Shown piece after piece: positions 1-8,080 of a stretch of DNA of 12,286 bases (positions are counted from its first letter, which is position 1; each line of letters begins with the position of its first letter). The DNA is taken from positions 1 through 12,286 of the forward strand of contig JACCXP010000109.1 in the NCBI GenBank assembly GCA_013696905.1. Direction: 5' to 3'. A program made the position numbers and the translations under genes. The notes under the pieces are model-generated. The model ran no database searches and was not told the origin of the DNA. It saw nothing but the letters and a program-made list of their open reading frames with translations. Source of the stretch: Thermoleophilaceae bacterium (GTDB lineage Bacteria > Actinomycetota > Thermoleophilia > Solirubrobacterales > Thermoleophilaceae).

Positions 1-71
1 GCCGCGCCTACGGGCAAGGACAGCGCGGCTCGGTACCAGCCCGGTGCCCTCAGCTTGGCGGCCATCGTCAC
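1..71 (-). CDS. N-terminus of an unidentified protein, cut by the window edge
   Basis: Reading leftward from a GTG at 71-69, the frame stays open to the edge and gives MTMAAKLRAPGWYRAALSLP and a few more residues. A purine-rich GGGAGG (82-87, minus strand) lies 10 nt before the GTG, and a TACGAT -10-like hexamer (104-109) lies further upstream. A second in-frame start, ATG, is at 65-63. The N-terminus has K and R followed by a hydrophobic stretch, as in a signal peptide or first membrane span, but too little is visible to name a family. The gene is in the same direction as the AraC-type gene upstream of it. That it is a gene rests on the start signals only. Confidence 0.4.
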   Translation of the reverse strand, partial: MTMAAKLRAPGWYRAALSLPVGA

Positions 72-103
72 TGTGCGCTTACCTCCCGATCGAGAACGTC
101 GCA

Positions 104-109
104 ATCGTA
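104..109 (-). promoter_or_regulatory. Possible -10 box for the left-edge gene
   Basis: TACGAT on the minus strand fits the actinobacterial TANNNT -10 pattern. A start of transcription about 7 nt downstream would leave a leader of roughly 25 nt that contains the GGGAGG ribosome site. No convincing -35 element is seen. The rest of 110-188 shows no gene. Confidence 0.3.
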
Positions 110-188
110 CCGGGCACGAGCCGCGGCGCGGGGCGGGGAGTGTAGGCGAGCACCCCGATCGAAGGCGCCGGTCGGCGTCCGGGGAGCG

Positions 189-551
189 TCAGGCTGCGAG
201 CGACTCGGAGGAGCCGCGCAGGCTCGACGGCGGCGTGCCGTGGTGTCGCCGGAAGGCCTTGGCGAACTGGGCGGGCTGGCGGTAGCCGACGCTCATCGCG
301 ATGTCGCGCACCGGCGTCTGTCCCTCTTGCAGCAGCTCCACCGCTCGGCGCATGCGCACACGCGCGAGGTAGGAGCGAAATGACGTCCCGCCGACCTCGG
401 CGAACGTGCGCTGGAGCTGGCGTCGCGACGTGGCGACGCGCTGGGCGACCAGGTCGAGGTCGAGGTCGTCCGCGTACTCGCGCTCGATCAGGCGCGTCGC
501 ATCCTCGAAGATGGCACGGCGGCGCTGGATCGTCGTCTCACGCTTCGGCAT
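189..551 (-). CDS. AraC-family transcriptional regulator, DNA-binding domain only
   Basis: The protein is about 120 residues and consists almost entirely of an AraC/XylS C-terminal domain with two helix-turn-helix units. The first covers roughly residues 35-60 (LDLDLVAQRVATSRRQLQRTF). The second covers residues 80-105, with the family hallmark RDIAMSVGYRQPAQFAKAFR followed by HHGTPPSSLR. The usual N-terminal sensor domain (about 170 residues) is absent, so any signal must come from a partner or from expression level; the target is unknown. A TTG at 557 is in frame two codons upstream, but ATG 551 is preferred because a TATCGAT sequence ends 6 nt before it, fitting a leaderless start. The gene is divergent from the CBS-domain gene, with about 120 nt between their starts. 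Confidence 0.85.
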   Translation of the reverse strand: MPKRETTIQRRRAIFEDATRLIEREYADDLDLDLVAQRVATSRRQLQRTFAEVGGTSFRSYLARVRMRRAVELLQEGQTPVRDIAMSVGYRQPAQFAKAFRRHHGTPPSSLRGSSESLAA

Positions 552-670
552 CTCCAAATCGATACGCAGCGCCCCGGCCCCCGGATCTCCGCAACGCCCA
601 CTTCGGGCGTGACTTGAGATACTCGCCCGGCCCGGAGGGCGACGGATCGGTCACTGAGAGGAAGGGGAAC

Positions 671-1060
671 ATGATGCAGGTCGATGATGCGATGACGGCG
701 GCGGTCGTGAGCGTCGGGCCCGGCCACACGCTGCGCGAGGCGGCCAGGCTGATGAGCAAGCGCAACGTCGGAGCGGCGATCGTGATCGACGGCGACCAGC
801 CTGGTCCAGGCATCTTCACGGAGCGCGACCTGATGCGTGCGATCTCCGACGGCCAGGACCCGGATGCCGAGACGGTGTCCGAGCACCTCTCGACGAACCT
901 GACCTTCGCTGCGCCGGACTGGCCGCTCGAACGCGCCGCCGCCGCGATGGAGCGCGGCGGCTTTCGTCACCTGGTGGTCGTGGACGGCGGCGAGACCGTC
1001 GGCATCATCTCGATGCGCGACATCGTGCGCTGCTGGACCCGCGCCGCCGAGAGCGGCTAG
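671..1060 (+). CDS. Two-CBS-domain protein
   Basis: The 129-residue protein is a tandem pair of CBS motifs, which fold together as one Bateman module and usually bind adenine nucleotides. CBS1 spans about residues 3-62 (VDDAMTAAVVSVGPGHTLREA, then GAAIVID and GIFTERDLMRAI). CBS2 spans about 68-125 (LTFAAPDWPLERAAAAMERG, then HLVVVDGGETVGIISMRDIV). No enzyme or transporter domain is attached, so it is a stand-alone sensor or regulatory module of unknown partner. The open frame extends far upstream, but the start is set by AGGAAGGGG at 659-667 just before tandem ATGs at 671 and 674; the second ATG has the better spacing. The gene converges on the VOC gene with a 12-nt gap. Confidence 0.88.
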   Translation: MMQVDDAMTAAVVSVGPGHTLREAARLMSKRNVGAAIVIDGDQPGPGIFTERDLMRAISDGQDPDAETVSEHLSTNLTFAAPDWPLERAAAAMERGGFRHLVVVDGGETVGIISMRDIVRCWTRAAESG

Positions 1061-1072
1061 CTTCGAGGGTCG

Positions 1073-1441
1073 TCAGGCCCCTGCGTCGCGGGGCGCGTAG
1101 CGGTGGTGGAGCATCAGGTCGTTGCCGTCCGGGTCGGTGAACAGCGCCATGTGGCATACGCCCGTGTCCATCGTGTCGCCGTAGAACACGACGCCCTTGG
1201 CCTCGAGCTCGGCCCGGGCCGCGGCGACGTCGTCGACGTGCAGCGCCGGGTGGGCGTTCTTCTGCGGCGCGAAGGGCATGCCCATCCGCTCGGGCTCCCA
1301 GATGCCGAAGCACGTCTCGCCCAGCCAAGCCTCGAAGCGCGCGTGCTCGTCCGGGCGCAGCCCGAGCGTGTCGACGTAGAAGCTGCGCGAGCGCTCCGCG
1401 TCCTGCGAGGGGATGCCGATGAAGTCGAGCTTGCGGATCAC
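1073..1441 (-). CDS. VOC (glyoxalase/bleomycin-resistance fold) family protein
   Basis: The 122-residue protein is a single VOC unit with two beta-alpha-beta-beta-beta modules. The first has LDFIGIPSQDAERSRSFYVD and TLGLRPDE; the second has ALHVDDVAAARAELEAKGV, CHMALFTDPDGN and LMLHHRYAP. The family includes glyoxalases, dioxygenases and resistance proteins, and the substrate cannot be read from sequence. The glutamate that often ends the DPDGN strand as a metal ligand is replaced by a leucine here, so metal dependence is uncertain. The GTG start (1441) overlaps the stop of the upstream membrane protein by 4 nt (GTGA), which indicates translational coupling. A paralogue lies at 8077-8463. Confidence 0.87.
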   Translation of the reverse strand: MIRKLDFIGIPSQDAERSRSFYVDTLGLRPDEHARFEAWLGETCFGIWEPERMGMPFAPQKNAHPALHVDDVAAARAELEAKGVVFYGDTMDTGVCHMALFTDPDGNDLMLHHRYAPRDAGA

Positions 1442-1671
1442 TGGCGATGCTCGATCGGCAACTCGGCCATCTCCTCGCGCGCCTCGCCGATCCAGCGCGC
1501 GACGGAGATCACAACGATCGCCATCCCGATCGCGAACACGGCCCAGGCGAGCACGACGCCGGCCAGGGCGATCGTCGCGCCGAGCGCCAGCAGGGCGGGA
1601 AGGTAGGAAGGACCTGGGAGGTGGACCTGCTCGGACGGCGGCGGCAGCGCCTCGTGAGCCCGCGCTTCCAT
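1438..1671 (-). CDS. Small two-span membrane protein, cytochrome c oxidase subunit IV-like
   Basis: The protein has 77 residues. A soluble N-terminus contains HEALPPPSEQVHLPGPSYLP, followed by two hydrophobic stretches at about residues 24-40 and 42-59, then an acidic and charged tail (RWIGEAREEMAELP). The HLPxPSYxP element just before the first span resembles small subunits and C-terminal tails of actinobacterial-type aa3 cytochrome c oxidases; this is a memory-based resemblance, not a search result. Its ATG (1671-1669) shares one base with the stop of the upstream 34-codon gene, and its stop overlaps the VOC start by 4 nt, so the three genes form a coupled operon. No oxidase catalytic subunit is in the window. 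Confidence 0.7.
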   Translation of the reverse strand: MEARAHEALPPPSEQVHLPGPSYLPALLALGATIALAGVVLAWAVFAIGMAIVVISVARWIGEAREEMAELPIEHRQ

Positions 1672-1775
1672 CAGTAGACGAGCGCGCTGAAGAAGGCGCC
1701 CGCGAAGACGAACAGCGACACGGCCGTCGCGATCAGCGCGGTGCGGAGGTTCTTCATCGCCAGGCGCCGGTCCAT
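1671..1775 (-). CDS. Single-span membrane microprotein, possibly oxidase-associated
   Basis: This ORF has 34 codons, or 28 if translation starts at the internal ATG (1757-1755, giving MKNLRTALI...). A short basic segment with K8 and R11 leads into one hydrophobic span, ALIATAVSLFVFAGAFFSAL, and the protein ends LVY. Basic residues before the span predict an inside N-terminus. The pattern NLRTAL followed by one span recalls the tiny assembly proteins seen near cytochrome oxidase genes. No strong ribosome site precedes either start. The case that it is real rests on the TGATG junction with the 77-aa membrane gene, the typical codon use (almost every codon ends in G or C), and the plausible membrane topology. 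It is divergent from the glucokinase gene with 51 nt between the starts. Confidence 0.6.
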   Translation of the reverse strand: MDRRLAMKNLRTALIATAVSLFVFAGAFFSALVY

Positions 1776-1814
1776 GTCCGTGACTTGTTAGCAGATGCGG
1801 CGCCTGCCCGCGAG

Positions 1815-1820
1815 TACGCT
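1815..1820 (+). promoter_or_regulatory. -10-like box for a leaderless glucokinase start
   Basis: TACGCT fits TANNNT and ends 6 nt before the GTG at 1827, so transcription would start at or next to the start codon. No ribosome site precedes that GTG. A TTGTTA at 1785-1790 is too far away (24 nt) to be a good -35. Confidence 0.4.
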
Positions 1821-1826
1821 CACGCC

Positions 1827-2822
1827 GTGGGCACCGCCGAAGCAGCCCCCGCCGCCCTCGAGGAGCCGCTGTTCATCGGCGTCGACGTAGGTGGCACGAA
1901 GGTGGCGGCCTCCGTGATCGGCGGCGGCCGGGCGCAGCAGGTGGTCGAGCATCCGACCGACCTCGAGAGCGGAGCGCGGCTGCTCGACGGGATCGAGGCC
2001 TGCGTGCGCGAGGTGATGAGCCGCAAGGGCGCCCCGGCCGCGATCGGCGTCGGCGTGCCGTCGCAGGTCGAGTTCTCGACCGGGCGGGTGCTCGCGAGCG
2101 TCAACATCCCGCTCGAGGGCGTACCGCTGCGTGAGGAGCTCGGGCAGCGGCTCGGCGCGCCCGTGCACGTGGACAACGACGGCAACTGCGCCGCGCTCGC
2201 CGAGGCGCACGCGGTGGGGGCGCGGCATCTCGTCATGCTCACGCTCGGCACGGGCGTCGGCGGCGGCCTGGTGCTCGACGGATCCATCTACCGCGGTGCC
2301 TCCGGTCTTGGCGCGGAGCTCGGTCATCTCGTGATCGAGATCGACGGTCCGGAGTGCCCCGGCAACTGCCCGAATCGGGGCTGCATCGAGGCTTTGTGCT
2401 CGGGCCTCGCGCTCGAGCGCGATGCGAGCGAGCTGGGCCGGGCCCGTCCAGGGTCGCCGCTCGGTCGGCTCGTGGCCGAGCACGGTCGCGTCAAGGGTCG
2501 CGACACGGTCCGTCTCGCGCGCGCCGGGGACGCCGACGCGCTGGCGCTCCTCGACGAGTTCGGCCGCCGGCTCGGGGTCGCGATCGCCGTCGTCCTGAAC
2601 GCCTTCGAGCCCGAGCGCGTCGCGATCGGCGGCGGCCTCTCTGGCCATGCCGACCTCTTCTTCCAGACGGCGCGGCGTGAGGCCACGGCGCGCGCGCTGC
2701 CGATGATCGTCGCCCGCAGCCAGGTCGAGCTCGCGCTCACAGGCGCCGCCGCCGGCGTGATCGGCGCTGGGCTGCTGGCCGCCCAGGAGCACGCCGCAAA
2801 CGTCGCGGGCGTGGCGGCGTGA
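1827..2822 (+). CDS. ROK-family glucokinase
   Basis: The 331-residue kinase should phosphorylate glucose with ATP in the cytoplasm, feeding the genes that follow. Visible motifs are the phosphate-binding GVDVGGTK (18-25), a VDNDGN sugar and catalytic site (D116, catalytic D118), the second phosphate loop LGTGVGGG, and a ROK zinc site made of H167, C177, C181, C186 with E188. Usual ROK proteins have C-x-C-x4-C; here the first two cysteines are three residues apart (CPGNC), while H-x9-C is preserved. No N-terminal winged helix is present, so it is a kinase and not a repressor. The frame is open back to 1413, but GTG 1827 gives the normal family length and follows a TACGCT box by 6 nt. It overlaps pgi by 4 nt. 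ROK kinases can also use fructose or mannose; the context favours glucose. Confidence 0.88.
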   Translation: MGTAEAAPAALEEPLFIGVDVGGTKVAASVIGGGRAQQVVEHPTDLESGARLLDGIEACVREVMSRKGAPAAIGVGVPSQVEFSTGRVLASVNIPLEGVPLREELGQRLGAPVHVDNDGNCAALAEAHAVGARHLVMLTLGTGVGGGLVLDGSIYRGASGLGAELGHLVIEIDGPECPGNCPNRGCIEALCSGLALERDASELGRARPGSPLGRLVAEHGRVKGRDTVRLARAGDADALALLDEFGRRLGVAIAVVLNAFEPERVAIGGGLSGHADLFFQTARREATARALPMIVARSQVELALTGAAAGVIGAGLLAAQEHAANVAGVAA

Positions 2823-4453
2823 GCTCGACGCCTGGCTCGCCGCGCCGCGCCGCGCTCCCGGCGGAGCTTGACCGTGCCGTCGCCGAGCGCCTCGCAGCGG
2901 CAACGCGGGCGGATCTCGTGCCACGGATCTGGGCCCGCGACGCGACCCTCTGGGGCGAAGCTTCGGCACCCGAGATCGCCGATCGCCTGGGCTGGCTCGA
3001 CAGCCCGCGCGTGATGCGTTCCGCGCTTGCCGAGATCGAGGCGCTCAGGAGCGAGTGTGCCGCCGAGGGACTGACCGACGTCGTCCTGCTCGGGATGGGC
3101 GGATCGAGTCTCGCCCCCGAGGTCTTTCGCCTCTCGTTCGGCCGCCGACCAGACGGCCTCGAGCTGCACGTGCTCGACTCGACCCACCCCGCGGCCGTGC
3201 TCGCTGTTGAGCGCGCCGTCGACCTCGAGCGCGCACTCTTCCTCGTCTCGACGAAGTCGGGCGGCACGATCGAGACGCTGTCGCTGTTCCGCCACTTCCA
3301 CGCGCGCCTGTCCGAGCGGCTAGGGGACGAGGCCGGGCGCTCGTTCGTGGCGATCACGGACCCCGGCTCCTCGCTGGTGGAGCTGGCCGAGGCGCACGGC
3401 TTCCGGCGCACGTTCCTGAACGACCCCGACATCGGCGGGCGCTACTCCGCGCTCTCCTACTTCGGGCTCGTGCCGGCCGGGCTGCTCGGCGTCGACCTCG
3501 CCGCGGTGCTCGAGCGCGCCGCGCAGGCGGCAGCAGCCTCTGCGGTCGAGGGCGAAGCCAACGACGCCCTCTGGCTCGGGGCGGCGCTCGGCGAGCTCGC
3601 GCTTCGCGGTCGCGACAAGCTGACGCTAGTGCTGGCGGAGCCGATCGCGGCGCTCGGCCTATGGGTCGAGCAGCTGATCGCCGAGAGCACCGGCAAGCTG
3701 GGTCGCGGGATCCTGCCGGTCGCCGGCGAGCCGCTGGGCGAGCCGGGCGCCTACGGGCATGACCGGGTGTTCGTCGCCCACGGCGGCGACCCCGCCACGC
3801 TCGATGCGCTCGCCGCCGCCGGGCACCCCGTGATCGAGCTTCCGTTCGACGGCGTCGAGGACCTCGGGCGGCTGTTCTTCGTCTGGGAGCTCGCCACGGC
3901 GGTCGCCGGCTGGGTGCTCGAGATCAACCCCTACGACCAGCCCAACGTCCAGGAGGCGAAGGACGCAACGGCGGCAGTGCTCGAGCGCTACGAAAGGGAG
4001 GGCGAGCTTCCGCAGGTGACGGAGGCGGACGACGCGGCGCTGTACGCCCTCGCCGAGGGGCTCGAGCCGCCGCGGTACCTGGCGCTGATGGGCTACCTCG
4101 AGCCCTCGGCGGAGCTCGACCGCGCCGTCACCGCCCTGCGCGCGGCGGTCCGCGACGCTCACGGCGTGGCCACCACCTTCGGCTATGGCCCGCGCTTCCT
4201 GCACTCGACCGGCCAGCTGCACAAAGGCGGCGCAGCGAGCGGCAGCTTCCTTCAGCTGCTCGGTGCGCGCGATGAGGACCTGGAGATCCCGGCTGCGGGG
4301 TACTCGTTCGGCACTCTGATCGAGGCGCAGGCCGCGGGCGACCTCGAGGCGCTGCGCTCGCACGGCCTCCCGGCCGAGCGCATCCGGCTCGAGGGAGACC
4401 CCGCGATGGCGCTCGAGCGGCTCGTCGAGCGGCTCGGGCAGGGTCGAGGGTAG
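2819..4453 (+). CDS. pgi: Glucose-6-phosphate isomerase
   Basis: The 544-residue enzyme interconverts glucose 6-phosphate and fructose 6-phosphate. It has two SIS-type sugar-phosphate domains. The first contains GMGGSS (92-97), STKSGGT (144-150) and TDPGSSL. The second contains AESTGKLGRG with the probable catalytic E289, NPYDQPNVQEAK, and LHSTGQLHKGG with H462 and K469. The LHSTGQLHKGG...SGSFLQ segment is typical of the PGI half of bifunctional transaldolase/PGI proteins, rather than of E. coli Pgi; here no transaldolase domain is attached. The GTG start overlaps the glucokinase stop as GTGA. The stop is 11 nt before zwf. All key segments are intact. Confidence 0.92.
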   Translation: MSSTPGSPRRAALPAELDRAVAERLAAATRADLVPRIWARDATLWGEASAPEIADRLGWLDSPRVMRSALAEIEALRSECAAEGLTDVVLLGMGGSSLAPEVFRLSFGRRPDGLELHVLDSTHPAAVLAVERAVDLERALFLVSTKSGGTIETLSLFRHFHARLSERLGDEAGRSFVAITDPGSSLVELAEAHGFRRTFLNDPDIGGRYSALSYFGLVPAGLLGVDLAAVLERAAQAAAASAVEGEANDALWLGAALGELALRGRDKLTLVLAEPIAALGLWVEQLIAESTGKLGRGILPVAGEPLGEPGAYGHDRVFVAHGGDPATLDALAAAGHPVIELPFDGVEDLGRLFFVWELATAVAGWVLEINPYDQPNVQEAKDATAAVLERYEREGELPQVTEADDAALYALAEGLEPPRYLALMGYLEPSAELDRAVTALRAAVRDAHGVATTFGYGPRFLHSTGQLHKGGAASGSFLQLLGARDEDLEIPAAGYSFGTLIEAQAAGDLEALRSHGLPAERIRLEGDPAMALERLVERLGQGRG

Positions 4454-4464
4454 GGCGCGAGCGG

Positions 4465-5984
<1,520 letters not shown>

Positions 5985-5988
<4 letters not shown>

Positions 5989-7058
5989 GCGTCACCCCGG
6001 AGGTCGCTTGGAGTGCGCGTGGCACGACGCCGAAGGAGATCGCCGCCGCGCTCTCGCGCCTAGCTGGGGATCGCGACGGCGGGCGCCCGCTGGCCTACGC
6101 GCCGGCGCGCGTGCTCAACCTCGTCACGGTGGTGGAGCGCGCCCGCCGCGACGAGCTGGTCGAGCGGCTCGAGCGTCTCGGTCGGCTGCATACCTCGCGC
6201 ACCTTCGTCTGCGTGATCTCCGATGGCGAGCGACGTGACCTCGACGCCTTCGCCACGATGAGCTGCGAGCTGCCGAGCCACCCGGGTGGGCTTGCCGTGT
6301 GCCGCGAGCGCGTCGAGATCGAGCTTGGCCGGGGGCAGCTTTCGCGGCTCGAGTCGATTCTCGATCCGCTGCTCGTGGGCGACGTGCCGACAGTCGTCTG
6401 GTCGCCTGGCCACCGCGAGGCGGTGGACGCGATGCTGGCGGCGGCGCAGGTCGTGCTGGTCGACTCGGGCGAGCAGCCCGACCCCGCCGCGGCGCTCGTG
6501 CGCGCGGCGGAGCTTGCGCACGAGGCGCAGGTCGTGGACCTGGCCTGGCTGCGGACCACCCCCTGGCGGGAGCGCCTGGCCGCAGCGTTCGATCCACCGG
6601 CGCAGAGGGACATGCTCGCGCGGATCGACTGCGTCACAGTGCGCCACGAGCCGGCCGCCGCCTCCAGCGGACTGCTGCTCGTGGGGTGGCTGTGCGCCCA
6701 GCTCGGCTGGGCGGGAAGAGGGCGGCTCGCGGGCGATCGAGGCGGCTCGATCACCGGCAGCGCCGACGGCCCCGAGAACCAGGTCGAGCTACGGCTCGAG
6801 CCCGTCGACGGGCAGAGCGCCCCCGGTCTCGCCGGTGTCACGGTGGGCGGGCCCGGGGGCTCGCTGTCGCTTGACCGCGGACGGGGCGGGCTCGCTGCGC
6901 GCGAGCGTAGGCCGGACGGCCGCGAGCGGGCGTGGACGGCGATCGGAGCATCGCGCGGGGAGCCGGGGATCCTGGCTGACGGGCTGCGCGCCGCGCTGTC
7001 CGACGACCTGGCCTACGGCCCCGCCCTGCGCTCCGCCGCGGTCATGCTGGCGGCGTGA
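5985..7058 (+). CDS. opcA: Glucose-6-phosphate dehydrogenase assembly protein OpcA
   Basis: OpcA is the partner of Zwf in cyanobacteria and actinobacteria; it promotes assembly or activation of the dehydrogenase. The 357-residue protein begins with TTPKEIAAALSRL, then ARVLNLVTVV, HTSRTFVCVI and ELPSHPGGLAVCRERVEIE, a typical N-terminal OpcA domain. The middle has LESILDPLLVGDVPTVVWSPG. The C-terminal domain has DLAWLRTTPWRERLAAAFDP and SSGLLLVGWLCAQLGW. GTG 5985 is chosen because it gives a GTGA overlap with the zwf stop, as at the glucokinase-pgi junction; GTG 5973, with GAGGGG four bases upstream, is a real alternative that adds four residues. It is slightly longer than the roughly 300-residue mycobacterial protein. 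pgl follows after 26 nt. Confidence 0.93.
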
Positions 7059-7084
7059 CCACGCGCCCCGAAGCCTGAGCGATC

Positions 7085-7774
7085 GTGGCGGCGCGACGGA
7101 TCGTGCTCGACGACCCGGCCCCGCGTGCCGCCGAGCTGCTCGCGGCCGCGGCCGAGGCGGGGTCACAGATCGCGCTGACCGGCGGGTCGACCCCGCGACG
7201 GGCCTACGAGCTCGCCGCCGAGGCGGGCTCGGACTGGTCGCGCGCCACGCTGTGGTGGGGCGACGAGCGCTGCGTCGGCCCCGAGGACGAGCGGTCCAAC
7301 TTCCGCCTCGCCCGTGAGGCGCTGCTCGAGCGCCTTCCCGGCCCCGGCCCGGCGATACGCCGTATCGAGGGCGAGCTCGGCCCCGTTCGCGGCGCGGAGG
7401 CGTACGAGGGGGCTTTGCGCGATACGTTCGGCGCGGGGCTGCCACGACTCGACCTCGTGCTGCTCGGGCTCGGCCCCGACGCGCACTGCGCCTCCCTGTT
7501 CCCGGGCGCGCCGGCGCTCGACGAACGCGCCCGCGCGGTCGTGGGGGTCGAGCGGGCCGGCCTCGCGCCATGGGTCGCACGCGTGTCGCTCACCGTGTCC
7601 GCGCTCGCGGCCGCCGGCGAGGTCGTCTTCCTCGTCACCGGGGCGGACAAGGCGCGCGCCGTCTCGCGCGCGTTCGACGAGCCGCTGTCCGGCGCCGCCC
7701 CGGCGAGCCTCGTCGCGGCCGAGGCGGCGTCGGTGACCGTGCTGCTCGACCCCGAGGCGGCCGGCACGGCCTGA
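7085..7774 (+). CDS. pgl: 6-Phosphogluconolactonase
   Basis: The 229-residue cytoplasmic enzyme hydrolyses 6-phosphogluconolactone made by Zwf. It shows the family landmarks in order: LTGGSTP (31-37), WWGDERCVGPEDERSNF (from 57), and GLGPDAHCASLFPG (128-141) with H134. In most family members the last motif reads D-G-H-T; here it is D-A-H-C, two substitutions next to the conserved histidine, so activity is likely but worth a check. The C-terminal VSLTVSALAAAGEVVFLVTGADKA is also typical. The GTG start is 26 nt after opcA, with no strong ribosome site, so it is probably read from the operon transcript. Its stop ends the sugar operon; a new start signal for the next gene lies 24 nt later. Confidence 0.93.
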   Translation: MAARRIVLDDPAPRAAELLAAAAEAGSQIALTGGSTPRRAYELAAEAGSDWSRATLWWGDERCVGPEDERSNFRLAREALLERLPGPGPAIRRIEGELGPVRGAEAYEGALRDTFGAGLPRLDLVLLGLGPDAHCASLFPGAPALDERARAVVGVERAGLAPWVARVSLTVSALAAAGEVVFLVTGADKARAVSRAFDEPLSGAAPASLVAAEAASVTVLLDPEAAGTA

Positions 7775-7797
7775 CGTCCGCATGGACTCGGGGCGGG

Positions 7798-7803
7798 TAG
7801 CCT
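7798..7803 (+). promoter_or_regulatory. -10-like box for a leaderless DUF2277 start
   Basis: TAGCCT fits TANNNT and ends 7 nt before the ATG at 7811, the spacing expected if transcription starts at the ATG. There is no ribosome site in between. This suggests that the DUF2277 gene has its own promoter, separate from the sugar operon upstream. A -35 element is not clear. Confidence 0.45.
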
Positions 7804-7810
7804 GAAACGC

Positions 7811-8080
7811 ATGTGCAGAAACATCAGACAGCTTCACAACTTCGAGCCGCCGGCGACCGCTGACGAGGTGCGCGCCGCGGCGCTTCAGTACGTCCGCAAG
7901 ATCAGCGGCTCCAGCAAGCCCTCGCATGCCAACGCCGACGCGTTCGAGCGCGCCGTGGACGCCGTCGCGGATGCCTCCGCTCAGCTGCTCGATGCGCTCG
8001 TCACCACCGCTCCGTCGAAGGATCGGGATGAGGAGGCCGCGAAGCGGCGGGCTCGCGCCGCGCAGCGCTACGCGGCCTAG
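7811..8080 (+). CDS. DUF2277 family protein
   Basis: The 89-residue protein starts with the family signature MCRNIRQLHNFEPPAT, followed by EVRAAALQYVRKISGSSKPS, FERAVDAVADASAQLLDALV and a basic helical end TTAPSKDRDEEAAKRRARAA. It matches DUF2277 over its entire length. The function of that family is not known to me; a small helical soluble protein with a conserved N-terminal Cys3-Arg-Asn is what can be seen. The start is fixed by the conserved MCRN and a TAGCCT box 7 nt upstream. Its TAG stop shares three bases with the TAG stop of the convergent VOC gene. Confidence 0.92.
   Translation: MCRNIRQLHNFEPPATADEVRAAALQYVRKISGSSKPSHANADAFERAVDAVADASAQLLDALVTTAPSKDRDEEAAKRRARAAQRYAA

Noticed and set aside
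85..162. Direct repeat CCCGATCGA at 85-93 and 154-162 as a paired operator
   Set aside because: It is nine bases around CGATCG, a word common in this GC-rich sequence; spacing of 69 nt and no symmetry give no further support.
55..285. Plus-strand open frame of 76 codons at the left end
   Set aside because: Arg-rich with no ribosome site, and overlaps the AraC-type gene and the minus-strand start at 71.
1077..1094. Hairpin GCCCC/GGGGC near the CBS and VOC stops as a two-way terminator
   Set aside because: The stem is only 5 bp with an 8-nt loop, has no U-tract, and lies in VOC coding sequence; such stems are common at this GC content.
1413..1826. Possible 138-residue N-terminal extension of the glucokinase
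   Set aside because: This part is Arg/Pro/Ala-rich and antisense to the membrane-protein genes. GTG 1827 gives normal ROK length and has a -10-like box 6 nt upstream.
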